From the NCBI GenBank assembly GCA_965216905.1, contig OZ244213.1:496001-560000 (forward strand): a stretch of 64,000 nucleotides of DNA. Reading direction: 5' to 3'. Made by a program: the position numbers and the translations under genes. Each line of letters opens with the position of its first letter. Position 1 is the first letter of the stretch. Under the pieces are notes generated by a model. It did no database searches. It was not told where the DNA came from and saw only the letters and a program-made list of their open reading frames with translations. Positions 9,641 to 16,737 of this stretch are shown piece after piece. This DNA is from G965216905 sp965216905 (GTDB lineage Bacteria > Actinomycetota > Acidimicrobiia > Spongiisociales > ZC4RG35).

Positions 9641-10234
9641 TCAGGTCGACAGCGTGCCTCGAAGAACGCTGACGCCCGAATGGGCGGGTTCGCCGTCCAG
9701 AGGCTCTCGGGAGATGTCGACGATCGGGTACTCCCGGAGGTCCAGACCTTCGGGGATCCGAAAGCTGCCGTCCTCCCCGACGACGCCCAGAGAGAACATG
9801 CCCGACAGGTCCGGACGGATCATCCACACCTCATAGAAGCCGTCGGCATCGGGCAAGGCTCCTGCTACGAACTGGAGCTCCAACTCGCCGCCGTCGATCA
9901 CCTCCGCCCGGACCTCCACCCCCGGGATGCCTTGCTCGAGATCCGCCGCGGTCAGCACGGCCGACGCGTCTACGGCGGGGCCGACCATCCTGGCGATTCC
10001 CAAACCGGCGACCACGACGACGACGGCCGCCACCGCCAGCCATTGCAGCACGCCCACCCGGGTGGCGGGAGCGGCGACTTCGGTCGCTCCGAACGCGTCC
10101 GCGGAGATCCGCGACCACAACTCCGGCGGTGGTTCCAGCCGGCGCCGATCGTCATCCTCGACCGAGCGGACGAGTTCCACGATGTCGCGGTCCTTGCCAT
10201 CCATCTGCGGGTCACCCATGGAGGCGTCATCCAT
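9641..10234 (-). CDS. RskA-type anti-sigma factor
   Basis: 197 residues: a cytosolic N-terminal part (about 1-65), a single membrane helix (about 70-93) and an extracytoplasmic RskA-like domain ending in the family pattern YEVWMIRPDLSG...SLGVVG...VDISREPLDG. It should bind the ECF sigma factor encoded just upstream and hold it at the membrane until an external signal triggers regulated proteolysis. No HxxxCxxC zinc motif is seen, as in other RskA proteins. The ATG at 10234 sits inside the sigma gene (ATGGATGA, 8 bp overlap), preceded by a strong GGAGGT five bases away, so the pair is translationally coupled. Confidence 0.85.
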   Translation of the reverse strand: MDDASMGDPQMDGKDRDIVELVRSVEDDDRRRLEPPPELWSRISADAFGATEVAAPATRVGVLQWLAVAAVVVVVAGLGIARMVGPAVDASAVLTAADLEQGIPGVEVRAEVIDGGELELQFVAGALPDADGFYEVWMIRPDLSGMFSLGVVGEDGSFRIPEGLDLREYPIVDISREPLDGEPAHSGVSVLRGTLST

Positions 10235-10802
10235 CCTGGACCTCCAGATACCGCCGCATCCGGTCGAGGCCGCGCCGGATGTCACTCTTCACCGTGCCGA
10301 GGGCCATCCCGGTGTGGTCGGCGATAGCGGCATGGGAGTAGCCCTCGAGAAAGGCCAGCTCGACGGAGAGCCGGGCCCGTTCGGGGAGCGTGTCCAGCGC
10401 CTCCGCCACCAGCATCCGGTCGGCCATCGCCTCGATATCCGATTCGGGAGCCGCCGGCTCGACGCCGGTTTCATCGCGAACGACCATCGGTCGTCTTGCC
10501 CGCCGGCGGATCTCGTCGATCACCTTGTTCCGTGCGATCGCGACCAACCACCCCGCCAGGCTTCCTCGGTCCCGATCGAATCGATGGTGCGCTCGCCACG
10601 CCGCCACGAAGGTCTCCTGGGTCACGTCGGCGGCGGCGTCCCGGTCGAGCGATCGGGCGGCCACCGAATAGACGAGTCGGCCGTATCGGGCATACGCCAT
10701 CTCCAGCGCCGGCTCGGCACCGGCCGAGAATTGTTCCTCGATGTGACGCTCGCGCTCGGACTCGAGTGTCGAATCGTCCGTCCGGGTATCGGGCTTTTCC
10801 AT
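10227..10802 (-). CDS. ECF RNA polymerase sigma factor (SigK-like group)
   Basis: 191 residues. Region 2 is visible as YARYGRLVYSVAAR followed by DVTQETFVAAWRAHHRFD. Region 4 is LPERARLSVELAFLEGYSH, then an HTH (AIADHTGMALGTVKSDIRRGL). Its partner is the RskA-type protein that overlaps its 3' end. The minus-strand TACCGT (10813-10818) lies 10 nt from this ATG but exactly 7 nt from an in-frame TTG at 10805, so a leaderless TTG start one codon upstream is possible. It diverges from the secreted DUF4397 gene and shares a palindrome-bearing intergenic region with it, a likely regulatory link. Confidence 0.88.
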   Translation of the reverse strand: MEKPDTRTDDSTLESERERHIEEQFSAGAEPALEMAYARYGRLVYSVAARSLDRDAAADVTQETFVAAWRAHHRFDRDRGSLAGWLVAIARNKVIDEIRRRARRPMVVRDETGVEPAAPESDIEAMADRMLVAEALDTLPERARLSVELAFLEGYSHAAIADHTGMALGTVKSDIRRGLDRMRRYLEVQDG

Positions 10803-10866
10803 CAACAGGGTCACGGTACCGACCTGTGGTGGCTGGCGCTCTCCCATGGCTACGCAGTCACCGACA

Positions 10867-10925
10867 TTTCGGATGCATCCGAAAAAGGTGCATCCGAAAT
10901 GACGACCATTCCGAATTAGCGCTAA
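10867..10925. promoter_or_regulatory. Palindromic operator cluster between sigma factor and DUF4397 gene
   Basis: TTTCGGATGCATCCGAAA (10867-10884) is a perfect 18-bp palindrome. Its right half TGCATCCGAAA recurs as a direct repeat at 10889-10899, 15 bp on. A second small palindrome, TTAGCGCTAA, lies at 10916-10925. This is dense symmetry in a 159-bp intergenic region and most likely binds a dimeric regulator controlling the sigma factor, the DUF4397 gene, or both. The protein is unknown. Confidence 0.6.
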
Positions 10926-10961
10926 ACGGACACATCGTCCGAGAAACGAGAGGAGACTCCC

Positions 10962-11750
10962 ATGCGCAAACTGCTGTTCGGATCGCTGGTCGCGGTGCTC
11001 GCCACCCTCATGACCGCACCGGTGTTCGCCCAAGAGGCGGCCCGGATCCACCTGATCCACGGAATCCCCGACGTCGACGTCGACGTCGCCGCCGGAGGCG
11101 AGAATGTGATCGAGGGATTCGCGTTCGGTGACATCCAGGATCTCTCGAGCTTTGCCGGTGCCACCCTCGAAGGGCTCCAGGTGAAGGTGGCGGGTACCGA
11201 CGACGTCGCCATCGACGCCGGTGACGTGACGATGCCAGACACGGGCAACATCTCGGTGGTCGCCCATCTCGATGAAGGCGGAACGCCGACGCTGGCGATC
11301 TTCGAGAACGACACCTCCGCCACCGACGCCGGCGAAGGACGCCTCACCGTGCGACACACGGCTGCGGCTCCGGCGGTGGATGTCAAGGCCAACGGCGACG
11401 TGGCGTTCAGCAACCTGGCCAACGGTGGCGAGGCGTCCGCCGACCTTCCGGCCGGGACGATCTCGGCCGAGGTCGTGCCGACCGGAGCCGACGATCCCGT
11501 GGTCATCGGACCGGCCGATCTGGCGATCGAAGACGGAGCATCGCTCATCGTCTACGCAGTCGGATCCCTCGATGGTGGGAACCTCCAGGTGCTCACCGAG
11601 TCCATCACCGGATTGGGGACCCCGCCCAGCGCAGTGAACACCGGCAACAGCCCGGTCGAGAACGCCTCGATGACAACGATCATTCTGGCAACGACCCTGA
11701 TCGTCGCCGCCGGTGTCTTCGGTGTGCGCCGATTCGGAATCGCAAGCTGA
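10962..11750 (+). CDS. Secreted DUF4397 protein with C-terminal membrane/wall-anchor region
   Basis: 262 residues. It has a signal peptide (about 1-23, cleaved near VFAQ-EA), then a DUF4397 beta-rich domain (IHLIHGIPDVDVDV... VRHTAAAPAVDVKANG). The C-terminus has a sorting-signal shape: TPPSAVNTGN, a hydrophobic helix (IILATTLIVAAGVFGV) and a short RRFGIAS tail. There is no canonical LPXTG. The sortase gene immediately downstream makes a non-standard sorting motif (for example SAVNTG) plausible, but this is inference. GAGAGGAG before the ATG is a good ribosome binding site. The product is expected at the cell surface. A strong hairpin follows the gene. Confidence 0.8.
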   Translation: MRKLLFGSLVAVLATLMTAPVFAQEAARIHLIHGIPDVDVDVAAGGENVIEGFAFGDIQDLSSFAGATLEGLQVKVAGTDDVAIDAGDVTMPDTGNISVVAHLDEGGTPTLAIFENDTSATDAGEGRLTVRHTAAAPAVDVKANGDVAFSNLANGGEASADLPAGTISAEVVPTGADDPVVIGPADLAIEDGASLIVYAVGSLDGGNLQVLTESITGLGTPPSAVNTGNSPVENASMTTIILATTLIVAAGVFGVRRFGIAS

Positions 11751-11762
11751 CAACCCGTGTTT

Positions 11763-11792
11763 CGAGAGGAGGCGGCCAACCGCCTCCTCTCG
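11763..11792 (+). terminator. Strong hairpin terminator after DUF4397 gene
   Basis: Perfect 13-bp stem CGAGAGGAGGCGG / CCGCCTCCTCTCG with a CCAA loop. No T-run follows, as is common in high-GC actinobacteria. It may attenuate rather than stop transcription into the sortase gene 20 bp downstream. Confidence 0.7.
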
Positions 11793-11812
11793 ATCTCAGT
11801 CGGGTCCGATCC

Positions 11813-12541
11813 ATGCCAGGACCATCCGTACTCAGACGACTCCACCGCTTCACGCTCCCCATCGTCTTGGTGCTCGCCCTGAGCGCATGCACCGGTTCGG
11901 CGTCTCCGACGATGACGGCGTCGACCGGCGGCCGGCCGGCTACCACCACGTCGACGCCGCCCACCACTTCACCGGCTCGATCGCCGGCCCCCACCGAGTC
12001 CGCGTCGACCGCCGGCGAGCCCCAACCCCGAAACTCCCTACCCCAGACGGCCCGCATCGGTGACGCCCGATATCAGCCCCCAACGCCTCAGGACCCCTCC
12101 GAGATCCCCACCTCCATCACCATCGACGGGATCGATGTTTCCCGAGCACCCGTCGTCGAAGTCGGGGTGCTGTCCAACGGCGAGATGGAGATTCCCGGGG
12201 CCACCGAGGTCGGCTGGTACCGGTTCGGCCCCTCCCCGGGCGCGCAGGGCTCGTCGGTGCTGGCCGCCCACATCGCCTACAACGGCCGGGACGGCGTGTT
12301 CCGGTTCCTCGCCGATGTCGACATCGGCACGGTCGTCGAAGTTGGATTCGCCGATGGCCACGTCGAGCGATTCCAGATCGAGACGCTGACGCGCTACGCC
12401 AAGGCGGATTTGCCCGTCGACGAACTCTTCCGCTCCGACGGCGACGCCACCCTCACCCTGATCACGTGTGGTGGCGACTTCAGCCGCTCCCTGCGCAGCT
12501 ACGACGACAACGTGGTGGCGACTGCCGTGCCGGTCGACTGA
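11813..12541 (+). CDS. Class-F-like sortase, lipoprotein form
   Basis: 242 residues. An N-terminal lipoprotein signal (VLALSAC) is followed by a Ser/Thr/Pro-rich spacer (about 30-85) and a sortase domain. The catalytic histidine is in SVLAAHIAYNG (about H153), the cysteine in LTLITCGGDF (about C219), and arginines follow in SRSLRSYDDN, the usual His/Cys/Arg set. Sortases join surface proteins to the wall or polymerise pilins. The adjacent DUF4397 protein is the obvious substrate candidate. Class-F sortases are usual in actinobacteria, but the class call is from general resemblance only. Confidence 0.82.
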   Translation: MPGPSVLRRLHRFTLPIVLVLALSACTGSASPTMTASTGGRPATTTSTPPTTSPARSPAPTESASTAGEPQPRNSLPQTARIGDARYQPPTPQDPSEIPTSITIDGIDVSRAPVVEVGVLSNGEMEIPGATEVGWYRFGPSPGAQGSSVLAAHIAYNGRDGVFRFLADVDIGTVVEVGFADGHVERFQIETLTRYAKADLPVDELFRSDGDATLTLITCGGDFSRSLRSYDDNVVATAVPVD

Positions 12542-12600
12542 CCGGTCGAACTACGATCGTCCCACTCGTCGAAGACACGACGTCGTATCGAGAGGACCGA

Positions 12601-12936
12601 ATGGGCGACAAGGGAGCGAGGGCCAATCCGGAGGCGGAGCTGGCGGCCGACCGGCTGGTCGACGACCTGGCTCCGCTTGGCCATATCACGGCCAAGCGGA
12701 TGTTCGGTGGTCACGGGATCTTCGCCGATGGCGTGATGATCGCCATCGTCGACTCGGCCGGCGTGACGTATCTTCGGAGCACCGATGAGGACTCGGGCCG
12801 CTTCGAGAAGGCAGGTTCGCCGCGTCACGGCCGCATGCCGTACTGGCAGATCCCGGACGCGGCTCTCGAGAACGACGCCTCGCTCGTCGAGTGGGCGAGC
12901 AAATCGCTGTCGGTGGCACGTGCCGCGAAGCGCTGA
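12601..12936 (+). CDS. TfoX N-terminal domain protein
   Basis: 111 residues, the length of stand-alone TfoX_N proteins. The family signature is present near residue 30-60 (AKRMFGGHGIFADGVMIAIV), and the domain continues to FEKAGSPRHGRMPYWQIPD. In gamma-proteobacteria TfoX/Sxy activates competence genes, but the role of actinobacterial single-domain forms is unknown. GAGAGGA upstream of the ATG is a good ribosome binding site. It lies 60 bp after the sortase gene on the same strand. Confidence 0.8.
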   Translation: MGDKGARANPEAELAADRLVDDLAPLGHITAKRMFGGHGIFADGVMIAIVDSAGVTYLRSTDEDSGRFEKAGSPRHGRMPYWQIPDAALENDASLVEWASKSLSVARAAKR

Positions 12937-13079
12937 CGAGCGGGGAGCAAATCCGACCTGAGGACGGCATCGTCGCCCGAACGCGGGTACATTCGAAGAG
13001 CTTCATCACTCTCGACTGGGGACGTGCGGGAGACGGAGCCCCGGCTGGAGGGCCGGGCAATCGACCAGGGAGGAAGACC

Positions 13080-16000
13080 TTGCTCAGGAGACTGATCGCG
13101 ATCTCGGCTGCGCTGCTGATGATCGTCCCGGCGGCCGCCGGCGCCGAACCGGCACCCGACAACCCCGGCCAGCAACAGCGTGCCGACCGCCTCGACTTGT
13201 ATCAGGGGGACGTCGAACCGGACGTGGCCGCCGCACTCCGCGCTCAGGGCTACGACGTCGTGGCCGCCGAGCCGCGCGGTAACAAGGTCCGCATCGAGGT
13301 GGTCATGTCCGGCAGCGAGGCGGCCAAGTTGGCCAGCTCGCAGGGGCTTGCCCTCGGCCTGAAGAAGAACAAGCACGGTGATGCAACGGCCGACGCCGCC
13401 TTCGAGGAGGGCGAGGACGGCTTCGAGGTGTGGAGGAAGTGGAGCTCGTCCGGTGGACTCAAGGACGAGATGGAGTTTCTCGCCGACAAGTACGACGACC
13501 TCACCGAGCTCATCACCATCGGCCAATCGCTCAACGGCGAAGACATCTATGCGATGCGGGTCACGGAGAAGGCGGACACCAAGCGCCGCGGAACCCGCCC
13601 CGCCATCCTGAACCTATCGGCCCAGCACGCCCGTGAATGGATCACGCCGGAGGTCAACCGGCGGCTCCTGCACCATTACCTCGAGAACTACGGCACCGAC
13701 GAGCGGATCACCGACATCCTGGACACGACCGAGGTGTGGTTCATCATCGTCGCCAACCCGGACGGCTACGACTGGACGTTCACCGAGGGCAACCGCCTCT
13801 GGCGCAAGAACCTGGCCGACAACAACGGCGACGGTGAGATCACCACCATCGACGGGGTCGACCTCAACCGGAACTTCGCCACCAATTGGGGCCAGGACAA
13901 CGAGGGCTCGTCCGACAACCCGACCAGCCAGGTCTACCGCGGTCCGGCTCCGACCTCTGAACCCGAAACCCAGGCTCTCGACGCCTTGTTGGGCCGGTAC
14001 GACTTCTCGTTCCTCGTCAACTACCACTCGGCAGCCGAACTGCTGCTCTACGGAACGGGGAACCAGGTCGACAGCCCCACGCCCGATGACCTGCTCAACA
14101 TCGCGATCAACGGCACCGACGAGAACCCGGGTGTCGAGGGCTACGACCCCGACCTGTCGGCCGAGCTGTACATCACGAACGGCACCACGACCGGGCATGC
14201 CGTCGCTGCCCACGGGATCATGGCGTACACGCCGGAGCTGGCCACCTGCACGACGGCCACGAGCTACATCGAAGACGACGAGTTCGGCCCGACGTACTGT
14301 CAGGACGAGGGCCGATCGGTATTCGAGTTCCCCGACTCCGAGGAGCTGGTTCAGTTCGAGTTCGAGAAGAATCTCAACTATCAGCTCAGCATCGCCGAGT
14401 CGGCCGCCGACCCGGCCCATCCCGCCGAATCGGCGGTGCTCAGCCCCGCACCCGACTTCGCAGTGAAGTCGTTCGGCGAGAGCTGGGGCGCCAACCAGGA
14501 GGTGGCGGTCTGGTCACGTCGCGAGGTCAAGCAGCTCCGGATGCACGCCTCGATCAACGGCGGGCCGGAACAGATCGTGGCGGCGTCCGAGTGGGAGGGT
14601 GGTGAGCGCTACGGCTCCACCGGCAACGTGTGGTACGCCGAGTACCGCGCAACGGTGACCGGCCAGCAACCCGGTGACTCGGTCGAGGTGTGGTTCACCG
14701 CCGTCGACACCCCTTCGGGCGGTGGCGATCAGGCGGCGACCAAGATCGAGTCGGAACACTTCACCTATGACGTGGTCACCACGTCGGGTGCCGACGTGCT
14801 CATCGTGGCCGACAACAGCCCCGGGACCGCCCTGGGTGGCGGCGCCCCGCTGAACTACCTCGGCTACTACACCGATGCGCTGGACGCCAACGGTCTGACC
14901 TACGAGGTGTTCGACGTCGGGACCACCAACATCCCCGACCCGATGGGCGTGCTCGGCCACTTCGACGCGGTCGTCTGGTACACGGGCGACAAGCTGGTGA
15001 CCGACTATCAGGGCGGGCTCAACACCACGTACGTGGCCCACGAACTGAACATGGTCATGCGCGACTACGTCAACGAGGGCGGGAAGGTTCTCGCCACGGG
15101 CAAGAACCACGGCTTCGAGGAGTTCTTCCCGCTCAACTATGGCCAGAACGGAGCACCGACCGAGGTGTGCTCGTCGAACTGCCTGGTCCTGACCGACGAC
15201 GTGTATCAGTACTGGTTCGGAGCCTTCAGTCGATCGCGGCGAGGCGGTCTGGCTCCCGACGGCACGTCCTACGACATCACCGGCACCGGCGGTGCGTTCG
15301 ACGGCTACAGCTTCGGACTCGACGGCGGAGATTCGGCCGACAACCAGGGTGCGACGGCGGCCGGCCTCGGTACCGGTACGGCATCGTTCGTCGTGACCAG
15401 CAGCGTGTTGCCGCCGGATGACTTCCCGCTGCTCCCCGTCACCGAGCGGGTGGCGCGCTGGGAGACCGGTGGTGGAGCCCCATTCGAGCCGGTGACCGGT
15501 GACTGGCAGGTGGCGACCGACCACGATGACGTGGCCTACAAGCGCCTGTCGACCACCATCGACCTCACCGGGGCCGCCACGGCCACGATGAGCTTCGCCA
15601 CCTCCTACGCCATCGAGTCCGACTGGGACTTCATGTTCGTGGAGGCGCACACCGTGGGGACGGATGACTGGACCACACTGCCCGACCAGAACGGCCACAC
15701 CAGCCAGAACACCGGTCAGTCGTGCCAGTCCGGCTGGGTCGACCAGCTGCATCCGTTCCTCGCCCACTACATGGACGCGGCGTGCAACCCCACCGGATCG
15801 ACGGGCGAGTGGCACGCCGCCACGGGACCGTCGGCGGGCATCGAGCAGTGGGAGATCGACCTGTCGGACTACGCCGGTTCGGTGGTCGAGGTCTCCATCT
15901 CATTCGCCACCGACTGGGCGACGGGTGACCTCGGCGTGTTCGTCGACGACGTCTCGGTGACGGCCGACGGCACCACGGTGCTCGACACGTCGTTCGAGGA

Positions 16001-16208
16001 CGGCCTGGGTGGCTTCACCGTGCCCGGTTCACCCGAGGGCAGCGCCCCCAACAGTGGCGACTGGGAGCGGGTCGGCATCCTCTTCGAGATCGCCAGCATC
16101 GTTGCCACCGAGGACACCCTGCTCTTCGGGTTCGGGTTCGAGGGCGTCACCAGCCAGGACGAGCGCAACGAGGTCATGCGCCGCTCGATGGAGCACCTCC
16201 TCGGCTGA
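13080..16208 (+). CDS. Secreted M14 zinc carboxypeptidase with C-terminal accessory domains
   Basis: 1042 residues. The TTG at 13080 is chosen because AGGGAGGA precedes it and the signal peptide (LRRLIAISAALLMIVPAAAGA) starts there; the frame is open further upstream. The M14 domain spans about residues 120-450. Zinc ligands His183 and Glu186 are in SAQHAREW, with third ligand His316 in VNYHSAAE. VDLNRNFATNWG provides the substrate arginine region, and catalytic Glu416 is in VFEFPD. About 550 residues follow with an immune-inhibitor-A-like or MAM-like beta-sandwich near the end (ATMSFATSYAIESDWDFMFVEA ... DDVSVTADG). The product is expected to be extracellular and to trim peptides. A strong terminator follows. 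Confidence 0.88.
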   Translation: MLRRLIAISAALLMIVPAAAGAEPAPDNPGQQQRADRLDLYQGDVEPDVAAALRAQGYDVVAAEPRGNKVRIEVVMSGSEAAKLASSQGLALGLKKNKHGDATADAAFEEGEDGFEVWRKWSSSGGLKDEMEFLADKYDDLTELITIGQSLNGEDIYAMRVTEKADTKRRGTRPAILNLSAQHAREWITPEVNRRLLHHYLENYGTDERITDILDTTEVWFIIVANPDGYDWTFTEGNRLWRKNLADNNGDGEITTIDGVDLNRNFATNWGQDNEGSSDNPTSQVYRGPAPTSEPETQALDALLGRYDFSFLVNYHSAAELLLYGTGNQVDSPTPDDLLNIAINGTDENPGVEGYDPDLSAELYITNGTTTGHAVAAHGIMAYTPELATCTTATSYIEDDEFGPTYCQDEGRSVFEFPDSEELVQFEFEKNLNYQLSIAESAADPAHPAESAVLSPAPDFAVKSFGESWGANQEVAVWSRREVKQLRMHASINGGPEQIVAASEWEGGERYGSTGNVWYAEYRATVTGQQPGDSVEVWFTAVDTPSGGGDQAATKIESEHFTYDVVTTSGADVLIVADNSPGTALGGGAPLNYLGYYTDALDANGLTYEVFDVGTTNIPDPMGVLGHFDAVVWYTGDKLVTDYQGGLNTTYVAHELNMVMRDYVNEGGKVLATGKNHGFEEFFPLNYGQNGAPTEVCSSNCLVLTDDVYQYWFGAFSRSRRGGLAPDGTSYDITGTGGAFDGYSFGLDGGDSADNQGATAAGLGTGTASFVVTSSVLPPDDFPLLPVTERVARWETGGGAPFEPVTGDWQVATDHDDVAYKRLSTTIDLTGAATATMSFATSYAIESDWDFMFVEAHTVGTDDWTTLPDQNGHTSQNTGQSCQSGWVDQLHPFLAHYMDAACNPTGSTGEWHAATGPSAGIEQWEIDLSDYAGSVVEVSISFATDWATGDLGVFVDDVSVTADGTTVLDTSFEDGLGGFTVPGSPEGSAPNSGDWERVGILFEIASIVATEDTLLFGFGFEGVTSQDERNEVMRRSMEHLLG

Positions 16209-16220
16209 TCACGACCCGGG

Positions 16221-16264
16221 ACGCAAACGAAGGAGGCGTCGGATTCCCGGCGCCTCCTTTGCGT
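16221..16264 (+). terminator. Hairpin terminator after M14 carboxypeptidase
   Basis: AAGGAGGCGTCGG / CCGGCGCCTCCTT forms a 13-bp stem with one T-G wobble and loop ATTC (16230-16259). The outer arms ACGCAAA and TTTGCGT can extend it. No T-run. Confidence 0.65.
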
Positions 16265-16272
16265 ACTGGCGG

Positions 16273-16278
16273 TAGCGT
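16273..16278 (+). promoter_or_regulatory. -10 hexamer TAGCGT of the GNAT gene
   Basis: TAGCGT stands 9 nt before the ATG at 16288, with no Shine-Dalgarno. It fits near-leaderless transcription directly after the preceding terminator. Confidence 0.5.
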
Positions 16279-16287
16279 GACCCGGCC

Positions 16288-16737
16288 ATGCCGTTCGTCC
16301 CCGACGATTTCTCGGTCCCCACCTCCTACGAGGGCGACGGGTTTCGATTCGAGCCACTGGCACCGCGGCACAACGAACGGGACCACGCCGCCTGGATGGG
16401 GAGCATCGACCACATCGTCTCCACGCCGGGATTTGCCGGCTGGGGGTGGCCCGAACCGATGTCACTCGATCAAAACCTGCGCGACCTCGAGTCCCATGCC
16501 GCCGATTTCGCCGCCCGGACCGGGTTCACATACTCGATTCTCGATGGGGACGAGGTGATCGGCTGCCTCTACATCTACCCGCTTCCAGACCGCGACGACG
16601 TCGACGCCAGCGTCCGTTCATGGGTCACTGCCGACCGTGCCCATCTCGATGCCGTCGTGTGGCGGACGGTGCGACGGTGGCTGGAGCGCGATTGGCCGTT
16701 CACCGCCTTCGAGTACGCCGATCGCCCGACCGGTTGA
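16288..16737 (+). CDS. GNAT-family acetyltransferase-like protein
   Basis: 149 residues. The sequence follows a known actinobacterial GNAT subgroup: FRFEPLAPRHNERDHAAWMGS at the start, YSILDGDEVIGCLYIYPLP in the central strands, and VRRWLERDWPFTAFEYADRP at the end. The acetyl-CoA P-loop is weakly conserved, so activity is uncertain. The last 120 bp overlap, in antisense, the 3' end of the polymerase gene; both frames look real. Confidence 0.7.
   Translation: MPFVPDDFSVPTSYEGDGFRFEPLAPRHNERDHAAWMGSIDHIVSTPGFAGWGWPEPMSLDQNLRDLESHAADFAARTGFTYSILDGDEVIGCLYIYPLPDRDDVDASVRSWVTADRAHLDAVVWRTVRRWLERDWPFTAFEYADRPTG

Noticed and set aside
9641..10234. Zinc-binding (ZAS) anti-sigma domain
   Set aside because: No HxxxCxxC motif is present; the C-terminal half matches RskA instead.
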